Assembly: GCF_021532625.1 (NCBI RefSeq)
Contig: NZ_JAKGAR010000001.1
Location: 124,001-188,000, forward strand
Source: Octadecabacter algicola
GTDB taxonomy: Bacteria > Pseudomonadota > Alphaproteobacteria > Rhodobacterales > Rhodobacteraceae
Reading direction: 5' to 3'
Length of the DNA: 64,000 nucleotides
In this document: piece by piece, positions 1-8,171 of the stretch
How the letters are laid out: every line of letters begins with the position of its first letter
Numbering within the stretch: position 1 is the stretch's first letter
Position numbers and translations under genes: made by a program
The notes under the pieces: model-generated
Databases searched by the model: none
What the model saw: the letters and a program-made list of their open reading frames with translations, nothing else
Told to the model about the DNA's origin: nothing

Positions 1-252
1 AAAGCGGCCAACGAGCGTGTGGCGGCTGAGAAGGCGGCCGAAGCCGCAACCAAAGCACCAGCGGGCACCGTGAAAGACGCGCCAAAGACTGCGAAAACCG
101 CGACATCGGCGTCCAAGTCTAAAGCCCCGGCTAAGGCGGGCACAAAGAAAGCGCCTGCCAAAAAGGCCGCGACAAAGGCCAAAGCCAAACCAACAACATC
201 TGCAAAAACAGCTAAGCCCAAGGCTGCTAAGGCCTCGAAGGACGCGAAATGA
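1..252 (+). CDS. tatB: Sec-independent translocase TatB, C-terminal tail (5' truncated by window)
   Basis: The reading frame is open from base 1, so only the last 83 codons of the gene are visible. They encode a low-complexity tail made almost wholly of Ala, Lys, Pro and Thr, which is what the unstructured C-terminus of alphaproteobacterial TatB looks like; the membrane helix and amphipathic helix would lie upstream of the window. The identification therefore rests mainly on context: its TGA stop overlaps the ATG of tatC by 4 nt (ATGA), the usual tatB-tatC junction. TatB with TatC forms the receptor for twin-arginine signal peptides in the inner membrane. A protein with such a Tat signal is encoded at 9585-10541. 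No in-frame start inside the visible part should be taken as real. Confidence 0.75.
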   Translation, partial: KAANERVAAEKAAEAATKAPAGTVKDAPKTAKTATSASKSKAPAKAGTKKAPAKKAATKAKAKPTTSAKTAKPKAAKASKDAK

Positions 253-1193
253 GCCAGACTGATACGTCCGAAGATGGGCTGAACACCGATGAAATGGAAG
301 ACAGTTCAGCGCCGCTGATTGAACATCTGGCCGAACTGCGAACACGACTGATCCGTGCCGTTCTTGCGTTCATTGTCGGTATAGTGATCGCCTTTACGGT
401 CGCAGAGCCGATCCTTCAGTTCTTGCTTGAGCCGATTGAAGCCACGTTGCGCGAACTCGGTGACCCGTCCCCGACGATGCAGTATACATCGCCGCAGGAA
501 TACCTGTTCACCTTATTCCGTATTTCGATGGTATTCGGCTTTGCTTTGGCGTTTCCGGTGATTGGGTACCAACTCTGGCGGTTCGTTGCTCCTGGGCTTT
601 ACAGCAAAGAGAAGGGCGCGTTCCTGCCGTTCCTGATCGCGTCTCCGGTGATGTTCCTGCTGGGGGCTTCGTTTGCGCACTTCGTTGTGACACCTTTGGC
701 CATGGCGTTCTTCCTTGGCTTTGCGGATGTTCCGTCCATCATCGCGGATCTTATGGCCGGCTTTGTCGGCGGGACTGATGGCGCGAATGTTGTACCCCTA
801 GAGGACGAAGGCATTCGCATTACCTTCTTTGGTAAGGTGAACGAAAGCCTCGATATTACGCTGAAATTCATCATGGCCTTTGGCCTTTGTTTCCAGCTTC
901 CTGTTCTTTTGACCCTCATGGGGAAGGCAGGTTTGGTCAGTGCCGAAGGTCTGCGCAACGTCCGCAAATACGCGATTGTCGGTATCTTGCTGCTCGCCGC
1001 TCTGGTGACGCCGCCTGACATCATCACGCAAGTCATCCTGTTTGTGGTGGTCTACGGTCTTTATGAGATTTCCATCCAGTTGGTAAAGCGCGTCGAAAAA
1101 ACGCGCGAAGCCAAGCTGCGCGCCGAAGGCCTATGGTTTGACGATGAGGAAGAAGACGAAGACCTTGCCAATGATGAAGAGTCCACGTCGTGA
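249..1193 (+). CDS. tatC: Twin-arginine translocase subunit TatC
   Basis: Inner-membrane receptor core of the Tat system, which exports folded proteins. The 314-residue product has six predicted membrane segments and the family signatures: HLAELRTRL just before TM1 (about residues 25-33), the FPVIGYQLWRFVAPGLY block before TM3, and LVTPPDIITQ in the last periplasmic loop. It is longer than Escherichia coli TatC (about 258 aa) because of an acidic N-terminal extension, an insertion in a periplasmic loop around residues 160-200 and a strongly acidic C-terminal tail (DDEEEDEDLANDEES); longer TatC proteins are common in roseobacters. It overlaps tatB upstream by 4 nt and the ATPase gene downstream by 4 nt, so the three genes are probably co-transcribed. 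Confidence 0.96.
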   Translation: MSQTDTSEDGLNTDEMEDSSAPLIEHLAELRTRLIRAVLAFIVGIVIAFTVAEPILQFLLEPIEATLRELGDPSPTMQYTSPQEYLFTLFRISMVFGFALAFPVIGYQLWRFVAPGLYSKEKGAFLPFLIASPVMFLLGASFAHFVVTPLAMAFFLGFADVPSIIADLMAGFVGGTDGANVVPLEDEGIRITFFGKVNESLDITLKFIMAFGLCFQLPVLLTLMGKAGLVSAEGLRNVRKYAIVGILLLAALVTPPDIITQVILFVVVYGLYEISIQLVKRVEKTREAKLRAEGLWFDDEEEDEDLANDEESTS

Positions 1194-2026
1194 ATGATGA
1201 AACCTTAGGCCGGATCGCGGATGCGCTGGAACGTTTGTCACCAGCCCCCGCGACCGCGCCTGACTTCAGTGGTGCAGCCTATGTCTGGCACGCCGATCCC
1301 GATCGTTTGGAACCAGTTGAAACGGTCAGCCGTGTTGATCTGTCCCTGTTGATTGGTATCAACCGATCGCGCGATACCCTGCACGCCAACACAGTGCAGT
1401 TTGCCAAAGGTTTGCCTGCCAACAACGCCCTTCTCTGGGGCGCGCGCGGCATGGGAAAATCCAGCCTTGTCAAAGCGATCCATGGCGATGTTCAGGCCAA
1501 ACACGACAAACTGAAAATCGTTGAAGTACAGCGCGAAGATCTACCCAGCATTGGCCGTTGCCTGGCTTTGCTGCGGGGACGTCCTGAGCGGTTTATCATG
1601 TTTTGCGATGATCTGAGCTTTGGTCACGACGATGCCCATTACAAGTCGCTTAAGGCGGTCCTTGATGGTGGTATCGAAGGGCGGCCCGAGAACGTCGTGC
1701 TTTATGCGACGTCAAATCGCCGCCACTTGATGCCGCGTGACATGATCGAAAACGAACGATCAACTGCAATCACCCCGTCCGAAGCGGTCGAGGAAAAGGT
1801 GTCGTTGTCGGATCGGTTCGGGCTGTGGCTCGGGTTTCATCCGTGTGATCAGGACCAGTATTTGGACATGATCCGCGGCTATTGTGATGCGCATGGTGTG
1901 CAGATCGACGATGATACGATGCGCGCTGAAGCCATTGAATGGCAAGCAACGCGCGGATCCCGTTCAGGGCGCGTTGCTTGGCAATATTTCGTCGACCTTG
2001 CTGGCCGCAAGGGCGTTACGGTTTAG
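1190..2026 (+). CDS. DUF815-family P-loop ATPase
   Basis: Predicted AAA-like ATPase of unknown physiological role (DUF815 family, 278 aa). A Walker A motif GARGMGKSS lies near residue 85 and a Walker B-like segment RFIMFCDDLSF near residue 135, followed by a sensor-like ATSNRRHLMPRDM stretch. The family is widespread in alphaproteobacteria and is usually annotated simply as an ATP-binding protein. The GTG start overlaps the tatC stop (GTGA), which suggests translational coupling with the Tat genes, although no functional link is established. The 3' end overlaps the 3' end of the convergent nlpD-like gene by 4 nt. There is no signal peptide, so a cytoplasmic location is likely. Confidence 0.85.
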   Translation: MNDETLGRIADALERLSPAPATAPDFSGAAYVWHADPDRLEPVETVSRVDLSLLIGINRSRDTLHANTVQFAKGLPANNALLWGARGMGKSSLVKAIHGDVQAKHDKLKIVEVQREDLPSIGRCLALLRGRPERFIMFCDDLSFGHDDAHYKSLKAVLDGGIEGRPENVVLYATSNRRHLMPRDMIENERSTAITPSEAVEEKVSLSDRFGLWLGFHPCDQDQYLDMIRGYCDAHGVQIDDDTMRAEAIEWQATRGSRSGRVAWQYFVDLAGRKGVTV

Positions 2027-3228
2027 GGCAGGTAGTCTGCGGGATCGACACTTTCGAGCCCGTCGCGGACCTCAAAGTGCAAGAAGGCAGGCGATCCTGC
2101 CGCAACTTCGGCAATAGACTGACCTTGGTATACGCTGTCGTCTTTCTCGACGCTCAGGTTATCAACATTCACATAAACCGTCAGGATATTGCCCGTGTGG
2201 CGTACAACGATGATCTGTGCGCCATTGGTGTTCTGCGTGATGGCTGCGATTGTTCCGGCCGCTGCGGCTTTAACCGACGTACCTGCAGATGCGCTGATGT
2301 CGATGCCCTCATTGCGGCCCGGGTTGTATTCACGAATGATGCTGCCTTGGACCGGATAGATAAACGGTGCGCTGGTGGCAGGGGCTGGCGTTGTGATTTC
2401 GCCAATATCAGGGGCAGGGGTCGTGACCTCTGGTGTTTGTGGGGTCACGTCCACTTCGGGCAGTGGTACGACAGCGCTTGGTGGTGTCGGGGTTTGTGTC
2501 CCTTCGCCGGGTGTTGAAACGGCAGCGGCTGGTTGTGCTGGTGGCGTGGCACCCGCAACAGGGATCAGCAATTGCTGGCCTTCGCGCACGGTTAGATCGG
2601 ACCCAAGGCCGTTCCATTCAGACAAAGCAGCAACAGGCACATCATAAAGACGCGCGATCTGGAACGCAGTTTCGCCACGGGCGACGCGGTGGAGGCCTGG
2701 CTCGATGCCGGTTTGCGCTGCCGATGCCGTTGTCGTTGCGGTAGGTGTCGTCGTTTGCTCACCCGCGCGGTCAATTGCGTCAGAAGCAAGCGTCGTGACA
2801 TTCACGCTAGGTGGTTGGATCGGGCCTGTGGTCAGCGCGCCGGTTGCGGGTGACGGTTCGGCGACACGCGCAGGGAGAGCGACGACTTCATCGCGACGAA
2901 GCGCGATATCAGCGTCCACGCCATTGTAGGCCGCCAACTCATTGGCATCGATGTTCAAGCGGGTTGCGATCTGGCGAACAGTTTCGCCGCGTTCTGCAAC
3001 TACCACTTGGTAATTAGGATATGAAATTACACCACGATCATCTGGTCGTGGTCTGTTAGCGAGGTTACGCGCCGCATCGGTTGTGTCGAATCCACCACCT
3101 AAGTTGCGGATATCCCAGTCAAAATCTTGCTTGATGATGTTGCCTTCGCCATCGCAGGCCGCCAGCGTCGCTAATGCGACAGACGCCAAAAGTGCCGTGC
3201 GGAATCGTGAATAAACGGGCGTGCCCAT
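2023..3228 (-). CDS. nlpD: NlpD/EnvC-type lipoprotein with two LysM repeats and a degenerate M23 domain
   Basis: A 401-residue lipoprotein: signal peptide with lipobox LAAC (Cys25), LysM repeats at about residues 74-118 and 179-223, a Pro/Thr-rich linker (225-288), and a C-terminal LytM/M23 domain (289-400). Active M23 peptidases bind zinc through H-x(3)-D and H-x-H motifs. Here the first His is Asn306 (in NEGID, with Asp310 kept), the catalytic YxH is YVN (Asn354), and the H-x-H is FLH (Phe382, His384). The domain should therefore be non-catalytic. This matches Escherichia coli NlpD and EnvC, which activate cell-wall amidases during division instead of cutting peptidoglycan, and I infer the same role. 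It follows surE and pcm, the classic surE-pcm-nlpD order. Confidence 0.85.
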   Translation of the reverse strand: MGTPVYSRFRTALLASVALATLAACDGEGNIIKQDFDWDIRNLGGGFDTTDAARNLANRPRPDDRGVISYPNYQVVVAERGETVRQIATRLNIDANELAAYNGVDADIALRRDEVVALPARVAEPSPATGALTTGPIQPPSVNVTTLASDAIDRAGEQTTTPTATTTASAAQTGIEPGLHRVARGETAFQIARLYDVPVAALSEWNGLGSDLTVREGQQLLIPVAGATPPAQPAAAVSTPGEGTQTPTPPSAVVPLPEVDVTPQTPEVTTPAPDIGEITTPAPATSAPFIYPVQGSIIREYNPGRNEGIDISASAGTSVKAAAAGTIAAITQNTNGAQIIVVRHTGNILTVYVNVDNLSVEKDDSVYQGQSIAEVAAGSPAFLHFEVRDGLESVDPADYLP

Positions 3229-3246
3229 GCCTTGCTCCTCGTATGT

Positions 3247-3265
3247 GCAGGGTCTTTTGCCCTGC
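3247..3265. other. Hairpin between pcm and nlpD
   Basis: Perfect 6-bp inverted repeat GCAGGG / CCCTGC with a 7-nt loop, lying 18 nt upstream of the nlpD start codon and 23 nt after the pcm stop on the transcribed (-) strand. On the - strand it is followed by no T-run, so it is more likely an mRNA processing or stabilising structure in the operon than a terminator. A TTTT tract follows on the + strand only, where no gene reads into it. Confidence 0.4.
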
Positions 3266-3288
3266 TTTTACTGCGTTATAGCTGTGTT

Positions 3289-3939
3289 TTAGTCTTTTCC
3301 CAAGCCCTCAAGCAGGGGGACAAAGCGCACTGGGCGAATTTCCTCGTACTCGAAACCGGTCTCGTTTCGGGTAACCCGAATGAGCGTTTGTACAGAATCT
3401 GACTGCCCGACCGGCAAAACCATAATCCCACCAACCTTGAGCTGCGCCAAGAGAGGCCCCGGAGGATCCTCAGCGGCGGCGGTGACAAGGATGCGGTCAA
3501 ACGGGGCCTGTTCTGGCAATCCGTACGAACCATCCGCTGTAAAGGCAGTCAAATTGGTGATGTCGAGCGATTGGAACACCGCGCGGGCATCGTTCATCAA
3601 TGTCTTGTGACGGTCCACGGTGTAAACGCGCCGCGCAAGGTGGCTCAGGATCGCGGCCTGATAGCCAGAGCCTGTGCCGACTTCCAAGACCTTGTCACGC
3701 GGTTGAATCTGCAACGCCTGCGTCATCAAACCAACAACAGACGGCTGACTGATCGTTTGCCCGCACGCGATTGGCAGGGGCATGTCCTCATAAGCGCGAT
3801 CTGAAAAATGGCCTTTGACGAACAAGGCGCGGTCTGTCTTTTCCATCGCGGTCAGGACACGTGCATCCGTTACGCCCTTGGACCTAAGGGCGAACAGGAA
3901 TTGCATCTGAAGTTCGGCGCGTGTGTTCATGACATTCAT
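3289..3939 (-). CDS. pcm: Protein-L-isoaspartate O-methyltransferase
   Basis: Repairs damaged proteins by methylating L-isoaspartyl residues with S-adenosylmethionine. The 216-residue length is typical. Visible signatures are the substrate-site block [18 protein letters not shown] (near residue 58) and the SAM-binding motif [17 protein letters not shown] (near residue 83), followed by the conserved [11 protein letters not shown] segment. The ATG overlaps the surE stop by 4 nt (ATGA), and pairing of surE with pcm is widespread in proteobacteria. A second in-frame ATG three codons downstream (3930) is an alternative start. Confidence 0.95.
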   Translation of the reverse strand: MNVMNTRAELQMQFLFALRSKGVTDARVLTAMEKTDRALFVKGHFSDRAYEDMPLPIACGQTISQPSVVGLMTQALQIQPRDKVLEVGTGSGYQAAILSHLARRVYTVDRHKTLMNDARAVFQSLDITNLTAFTADGSYGLPEQAPFDRILVTAAAEDPPGPLLAQLKVGGIMVLPVGQSDSVQTLIRVTRNETGFEYEEIRPVRFVPLLEGLGKD

Positions 3940-4721
3940 TTCAAACGCTCTGTTAAATCATCTAAGACATCGTGGGCGGTTAGATCTGCGCGCATTGGTG
4001 TGATCGAGATATAGCCGTCTAGGTTGGCTGTCACATCGGTTCCTACGCCAGTTTTTTGATCTTGGCGCCCCCCCGTGACCCACAAGAAACGGCGTCCATT
4101 CGGGGCGGTCATCGGTTCCATTCCGAAACTCGTCTGATCGCGGAATCCTTGGCGCACAACCTGCATGCCTTTGACATCTTTGGCGGCAATAGGCGGGAAG
4201 TTGATGTTGTAGAAGGTGCGGTAGCTGTCGCTGGTCCAGATGCCTTTGTCCAACAAAGCACGAACGGTTTCCGCGCCATGCTGTGCGGCCGCTTCGAATG
4301 GATCGTCGAGGTCTTTGTTTCCGGCACCGAAAAACTGGCTCATGGCGATGCCGGGGACACCTTGCAGCGCGGCTTCGATGATAGCGCCAATGGTGCCCGA
4401 ATAAAGCGCGTTGTCGGCAGCATTGTTGCCACGGTTGATGCCAGACAAAACCAGATCGGGTTTTGCATCTTTCATCACGTCGTAGAGGGCTGCCAACACG
4501 CAATCAGCAGGGGAGCCTTCGGCGGCGTAGCGGCGATCATCCAGTTTGGCGATCATTGTGGGGCTGGAATAGCTGATGCAGTGACCAACGCCCGATTGCT
4601 CAAATGCCGGGGCCACGGTCCAAACTTCACCGCTCGGCCCAGCCACATCATGGGCAATCGCGGTCAACGTCGCCAGTCCGGGCGCGTTTATGCCGTCATC
4701 ATTGGTGATAAGAATTCGCAT
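3936..4721 (-). CDS. surE: 5'/3'-nucleotidase SurE
   Basis: Metal-dependent phosphatase acting on nucleoside monophosphates, linked to stationary-phase survival. The 261-residue protein begins with the diagnostic metal-binding [11 protein letters not shown] motif (residues 4-14), keeps the [23 protein letters not shown] block (about residues 92-114) with the metal-binding Asn, and has the [10 protein letters not shown] segment near the C-terminus. It is the first gene of a surE-pcm-nlpD operon; the pcm start overlaps its stop. A terminator for the preceding SDR gene (4783-4814) lies upstream, so the operon probably has its own promoter in 4722-4782, but I cannot identify one confidently. Confidence 0.96.
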   Translation of the reverse strand: MRILITNDDGINAPGLATLTAIAHDVAGPSGEVWTVAPAFEQSGVGHCISYSSPTMIAKLDDRRYAAEGSPADCVLAALYDVMKDAKPDLVLSGINRGNNAADNALYSGTIGAIIEAALQGVPGIAMSQFFGAGNKDLDDPFEAAAQHGAETVRALLDKGIWTSDSYRTFYNINFPPIAAKDVKGMQVVRQGFRDQTSFGMEPMTAPNGRRFLWVTGGRQDQKTGVGTDVTANLDGYISITPMRADLTAHDVLDDLTERLK

Positions 4722-4782
4722 GATCGCCTGCTTGTTTTCTATGTTGTTAAGTCAGCAGCGGCAGTGCGGCAATGGAAGAGAC

Positions 4783-4814
4783 AGGGAAAACGCAACGCCA
4801 TGCCTCGGCGTTGC
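4783..4814 (-). terminator. Rho-independent terminator of the SDR gene
   Basis: Perfect 8-bp inverted repeat GCAACGCC / GGCGTTGC (4792-4799 and 4807-4814) with a 7-nt loop, followed on the - strand by GTTTTCCC. It starts 11 nt after the stop of the SDR gene and separates it from surE. Confidence 0.75.
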
Positions 4815-4824
4815 ATCAAAGACT

Positions 4825-5463
4825 CTAGCCAGTGATCAGTGGAAGCAGGCGGGCGGCTTCACTGTGGATGTCGGCCAGTGGATCGCGGTCTTCCCCTGGA
4901 AAGAAACGCGCCCGTGTGGCTGTTGGCATCGGGTTTGGTGTGACGATCTGAACGTTTGGTCCTGTTTTTGCCGTCTCGATAGCCCATGATTTGGCCAGCG
5001 CAATTTGCGCAGCCTTCGTGGCGCCGTATGATCCGAAGAATGCAGCGCCCTCACGCGGATCATCAAAGAACACGGCTTTGCCGTCGGCACCCAACAACGG
5101 AGCGACATAAGAGATCAGCCGCGACGTAGCTGTGATGTTGATCTCCGTCGACTTGGTGAAATCTTTGGGATTGATGTGGTGGGCAGGTGTAAGCGGCGCG
5201 GCGTGGATGGCCGTATGAAGCCATAGATCAACACCGCCCCAGCGGTCATGAATAGATCTGCACAACTGCTGCATGGCCGCATCAATCGTAATATCCATCG
5301 GGGCCAATGTTGCGTCGCCGCCAGCGGCTTTGATGCGGTCATCAAGGTCTTCAAGCGCACCGGTTGTGCGGCCAACGGCGATGATGTGATGGGTCGGGGC
5401 GAGGGCTTCTGCCAGTGCGGCGCCAAGCCCGCGTGACGCGCCAGTGATAAGAGCTGTTTTCAT
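4825..5463 (-). CDS. Short-chain dehydrogenase/reductase (SDR)
   Basis: NAD(P)-dependent oxidoreductase of the classical SDR fold, 212 aa. The cofactor motif TGASRGLG is at residues 7-14, and the catalytic Tyr and Lys are visible in the YGATKAA segment (about residues 150-156). The AVGRTT turn after beta-2 carries an Arg, which tends to go with NADPH preference. Length is on the short side for the family. The substrate cannot be told from the sequence. It lies downstream of purF and the small 5505-5768 gene on the same strand, and is closed by a terminator at 4783-4814. Confidence 0.85.
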   Translation of the reverse strand: MKTALITGASRGLGAALAEALAPTHHIIAVGRTTGALEDLDDRIKAAGGDATLAPMDITIDAAMQQLCRSIHDRWGGVDLWLHTAIHAAPLTPAHHINPKDFTKSTEINITATSRLISYVAPLLGADGKAVFFDDPREGAAFFGSYGATKAAQIALAKSWAIETAKTGPNVQIVTPNPMPTATRARFFPGEDRDPLADIHSEAARLLPLITG

Positions 5464-5504
5464 AGCGCCTGATTAGGACGCCCACTAACAAATGGCAATG
5501 TGAC

Positions 5505-5768
5505 TTATCCAATCACGAGACGGTGGATTGTCGCGCCCTCTTGGATCATCGCCCAGCCGTCGCCTGTTCCGATGAGGGTTAAGTCGCCCAACAGGGCGTC
5601 CGTTTCCAAACGAACGATGGCACCGGATCGGGTCCGCAAAAGGACGTGATCGTTTTCGGGGCCCTGAAAGACACCAATCAGTGTCATTGGGCGCAGCGGG
5701 GCGCGGACCGTTTGCGTTGCCGCATCCGCAGTCACGGCGTTGGTCGCGGTAAGTGGTTGGGTTGTCAT
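5505..5768 (-). CDS. Small conserved protein, GspC/PilP-like fold
   Basis: An 87-residue protein without a signal peptide. After an Ala/Thr-rich N-terminus it carries the pattern LIGVFQGPENDHVLLRTRSG..VRLETD..LGDLTLIGTGDGWAMI, which resembles the small beta domain of GspC/PilP secretion and pilus proteins (periodic LxGV, allelic variants of xxAxxR and a final strand). No membrane anchor or secretion genes are adjacent, so the resemblance may be structural only. It lies between purF and the SDR gene on the - strand. I do not know its function. Confidence 0.6.
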   Translation of the reverse strand: MTTQPLTATNAVTADAATQTVRAPLRPMTLIGVFQGPENDHVLLRTRSGAIVRLETDALLGDLTLIGTGDGWAMIQEGATIHRLVIG

Positions 5769-5910
5769 TGTCGTAGCCTATGAGTGGATCAGGCGGGGCA
5801 GGTATGCCTGCACCGCCCATCCGTCGAGTCCCATAGGTAATAAATGCTGCGGCGCGGCATTATTCCGCCGATTGCCTGCCGTTCTGGGCCGTTAAAGCCC
5901 AAACATGGGC

Positions 5911-7404
5911 CTATTCCGCGGCCGCTTTCATCTCGAAACCTTTTTCGAGCATGTCTGACGGTTTCACAGGATACTCTCCGCTAAAACAGGCATCGCAGTA
6001 TTTTGGAGCAGACGGATCACGGCCTGATGCCTCACCGACGGCACGGTAAAGACCGTCGAGCGAAATAAACTTAAGGCTATCGACAGCTAGATGTTCCCGC
6101 ATCTCTTCTTCTGACATCGTCGCAGCCAGCAGCTTTTCACGCTGTGGCGTGTCAACGCCGTAGAAACACGGCCAAGCGGTTGGCGGGGATGCGATGCGGA
6201 AGTGTACTTCAGCCGCGCCGGCCTCAAGGATCATTTCTTTGATCTTGCGAGACGTTGTGCCACGAACAACGGAATCATCAACAAGAATGATGCGTTTGCC
6301 TTTGACCAAGGCGCGATTGACGTTGAGTTTAAGGCGCACACCCATGTTACGGATTGATTCAGACGGTTCGATGAACGTCCGGCCCATATATTGGTTACGA
6401 ATGATGCCCATCGCATAAGGGATACCTGATTCAAGCGAATAGCCGATTGCCGCCGGGGTGCCTGAATCTGGTACAGGGCAGACCAAGTCAGCCTCAACAG
6501 GGTTTTCTTTAGCCAGTTCACGGCCAATGTTTTCGCGGGTTTCATATACGCTGCGCCCACCAAGGATACTGTCCGGGCGGCTGAAATAAACATGTTCGAA
6601 AATGCAGAAACGGGACGGCGCACGGCGGAATGGAAAGTGGCTTTCGACGCCTTTTGTTGTGGCGACAACCATTTCACCTGGTTCAATTTCACGAATGAAG
6701 GTCGCGTTGATGATATCCAAAGCACAGGTTTCAGACGCAAGAACCCAACCATCGCCAAGTTGTCCCAGCACCAAGGGGCGCACGCCCAATGGGTCACGAC
6801 AGCCAATTAGTTTTGTGCGCGTCATTGCAACGACGGAAAAAGCGCCTTCAACCTTGCGCAGGGCTTCTTCCATGCGGTCGGGAATGCTTTTGCCCATGGA
6901 ACGGGCCATCAAGTGGACAATACATTCACTGTCGCTTGAGGATTGAAAGATCGAACCGCGTTCGACCAGTTCTTTGCGAAGTGCAAGTGCGTTGGTGATG
7001 TTACCGTTGTGGGCAATCGCTGCCCCGCCCATGGAGAATTCCCCAAAGAACGGCTGAACATCGCGAATCTGAGTTGCCCCTTTGGACCCCGATGTGGAGT
7101 AGCGAACATGCCCAATGCCAATGGGACCGGGCAGGGTGGCCATCGTTTCAGCGTCGGTAAAGTTGTCGCGGACATAACCGAAACGACGAGCTGAGCTAAA
7201 TCCTTGGCCAAATTCGTGGGTGACAATGCCACCCGCTTCTTGGCCGCGGTGTTGCAGGGCATGAAGTCCGAGAGCTGTGATGGAGGCTGCGTTTTCGACG
7301 CCGACGACGCCAAAGACGCCGCATTCCTCTTTTAGCTTATCGTCATCAAAGGGATGCGCAGGTGGCATACGGTCGCGAAGGGTACGAGACGCTGAATTGG
7401 ACAA
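5911..7404 (-). CDS. purF: Amidophosphoribosyltransferase
   Basis: First committed step of purine synthesis: PRPP plus glutamine gives 5-phosphoribosylamine. The 497-residue protein is a class II glutamine amidotransferase with the nucleophile Cys28 in EECGVFGV exposed by removal of a short propeptide, an N-terminal GATase domain, and a PRTase domain with the PRPP loop IILVDDSVVRGTTS (about residues 365-378). The start at 7404 is a TTG with GGAG eight bases upstream; an ATG at 7368 would shorten the propeptide to 15 residues and is a reasonable alternative. It lies downstream of cvpA, as in many proteobacteria, separated by a structured leader (7481-7524). Confidence 0.96.
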   Translation of the reverse strand: MSNSASRTLRDRMPPAHPFDDDKLKEECGVFGVVGVENAASITALGLHALQHRGQEAGGIVTHEFGQGFSSARRFGYVRDNFTDAETMATLPGPIGIGHVRYSTSGSKGATQIRDVQPFFGEFSMGGAAIAHNGNITNALALRKELVERGSIFQSSSDSECIVHLMARSMGKSIPDRMEEALRKVEGAFSVVAMTRTKLIGCRDPLGVRPLVLGQLGDGWVLASETCALDIINATFIREIEPGEMVVATTKGVESHFPFRRAPSRFCIFEHVYFSRPDSILGGRSVYETRENIGRELAKENPVEADLVCPVPDSGTPAAIGYSLESGIPYAMGIIRNQYMGRTFIEPSESIRNMGVRLKLNVNRALVKGKRIILVDDSVVRGTTSRKIKEMILEAGAAEVHFRIASPPTAWPCFYGVDTPQREKLLAATMSEEEMREHLAVDSLKFISLDGLYRAVGEASGRDPSAPKYCDACFSGEYPVKPSDMLEKGFEMKAAAE

Positions 7405-7480
7405 GAGGAGGCTCCGAATCCGAGGGGTATGAGATGTGAAGGGGTTTAGCGGTTTGTCACAGGGGTGTCACGAACAGATA

Positions 7481-7524
7481 GATCACATCTTGCCTGCCTT
7501 TTCAGGCAGCCAAGTTCAGTGATC
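7481..7524 (-). other. Long imperfect hairpin in the purF leader
   Basis: Two nested arms: GATCAC / GTGATC (7481-7486, 7519-7524) outside and CTTGCCTGCC / GGCAGCCAAG (7489-7498, 7505-7514, one mismatch) inside, with a 6-nt loop. It lies between the cvpA stop and the purF start, about 77 nt ahead of purF, and has no T-run on the - strand. It may be an operon processing site or a leader control element. Confidence 0.45.
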
Positions 7525-7571
7525 TCGTTTTATTCTATAATGAAAGCAGACGCGAGCGGTTCCCCCAGCGA

Positions 7572-8153
7572 TTAATTCTCAGGGGTAACGGGTTCTTCTG
7601 GGGCGCCACATTGGCCGACCAGCTGTTCGTACTGGGTTGTGATCCAGCCAAGAGCGGCCTCCGGATCACGTTCTTCGATGTTGCCCGTCATCTTCGAGAA
7701 CACGGCAATCGCACGAGAGTCTTCAACCATTTCAATGTCTTGGGATTCTAGGACTGTTTGGTAGACAAAGAAAGCGACAGCGACCAACAAGATGCCACGC
7801 AGAGCGCCAAAGAGGAAACCCAAGCCTTGATCAAGACCACCAAGGGCGGATCGTTGAATGAGCGAAGAAAACAGGGGTGTAAAGATCGACACGATGACAA
7901 GCACAATCGCGAACACCGCAGCAAAAGCTGCAATCACTGACAGTTCGCAGCTGTCACCGATAAAATCGCCAATTACAGGGATCTGTTTGACCAGTGGCTG
8001 AACTTTGTCGGCAAAGATAAAAGCCATGATGGTCGCGATGACCCAGCCTGCAATGGCCAGTGCTTCGCGCACCAAACCGCGGCTGTAGGCGAGCAACGCC
8101 GAGAGAACGATGACAACAGCGACTACGCCGTCAATAATTGTAAAGTCTGCCAT
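7572..8153 (-). CDS. cvpA: CvpA family membrane protein
   Basis: Colicin V production protein family, 193 aa, with four predicted membrane helices (about residues 3-20, 28-48, 65-88, 100-125) and the family pattern near the N-terminus (IDGVVAVVIVLSALLAYSRGLVREAL). CvpA proteins are inner-membrane proteins of unclear molecular function that affect envelope stress tolerance. It sits between radA and purF on the same strand; cvpA-purF adjacency is conserved in many proteobacteria. The soluble C-terminal tail after residue 140 is acidic and has a Cys. Confidence 0.92.
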   Translation of the reverse strand: MADFTIIDGVVAVVIVLSALLAYSRGLVREALAIAGWVIATIMAFIFADKVQPLVKQIPVIGDFIGDSCELSVIAAFAAVFAIVLVIVSIFTPLFSSLIQRSALGGLDQGLGFLFGALRGILLVAVAFFVYQTVLESQDIEMVEDSRAIAVFSKMTGNIEERDPEAALGWITTQYEQLVGQCGAPEEPVTPEN

Positions 8154-8171
8154 GGTCCGCCTCGCTTGGGG

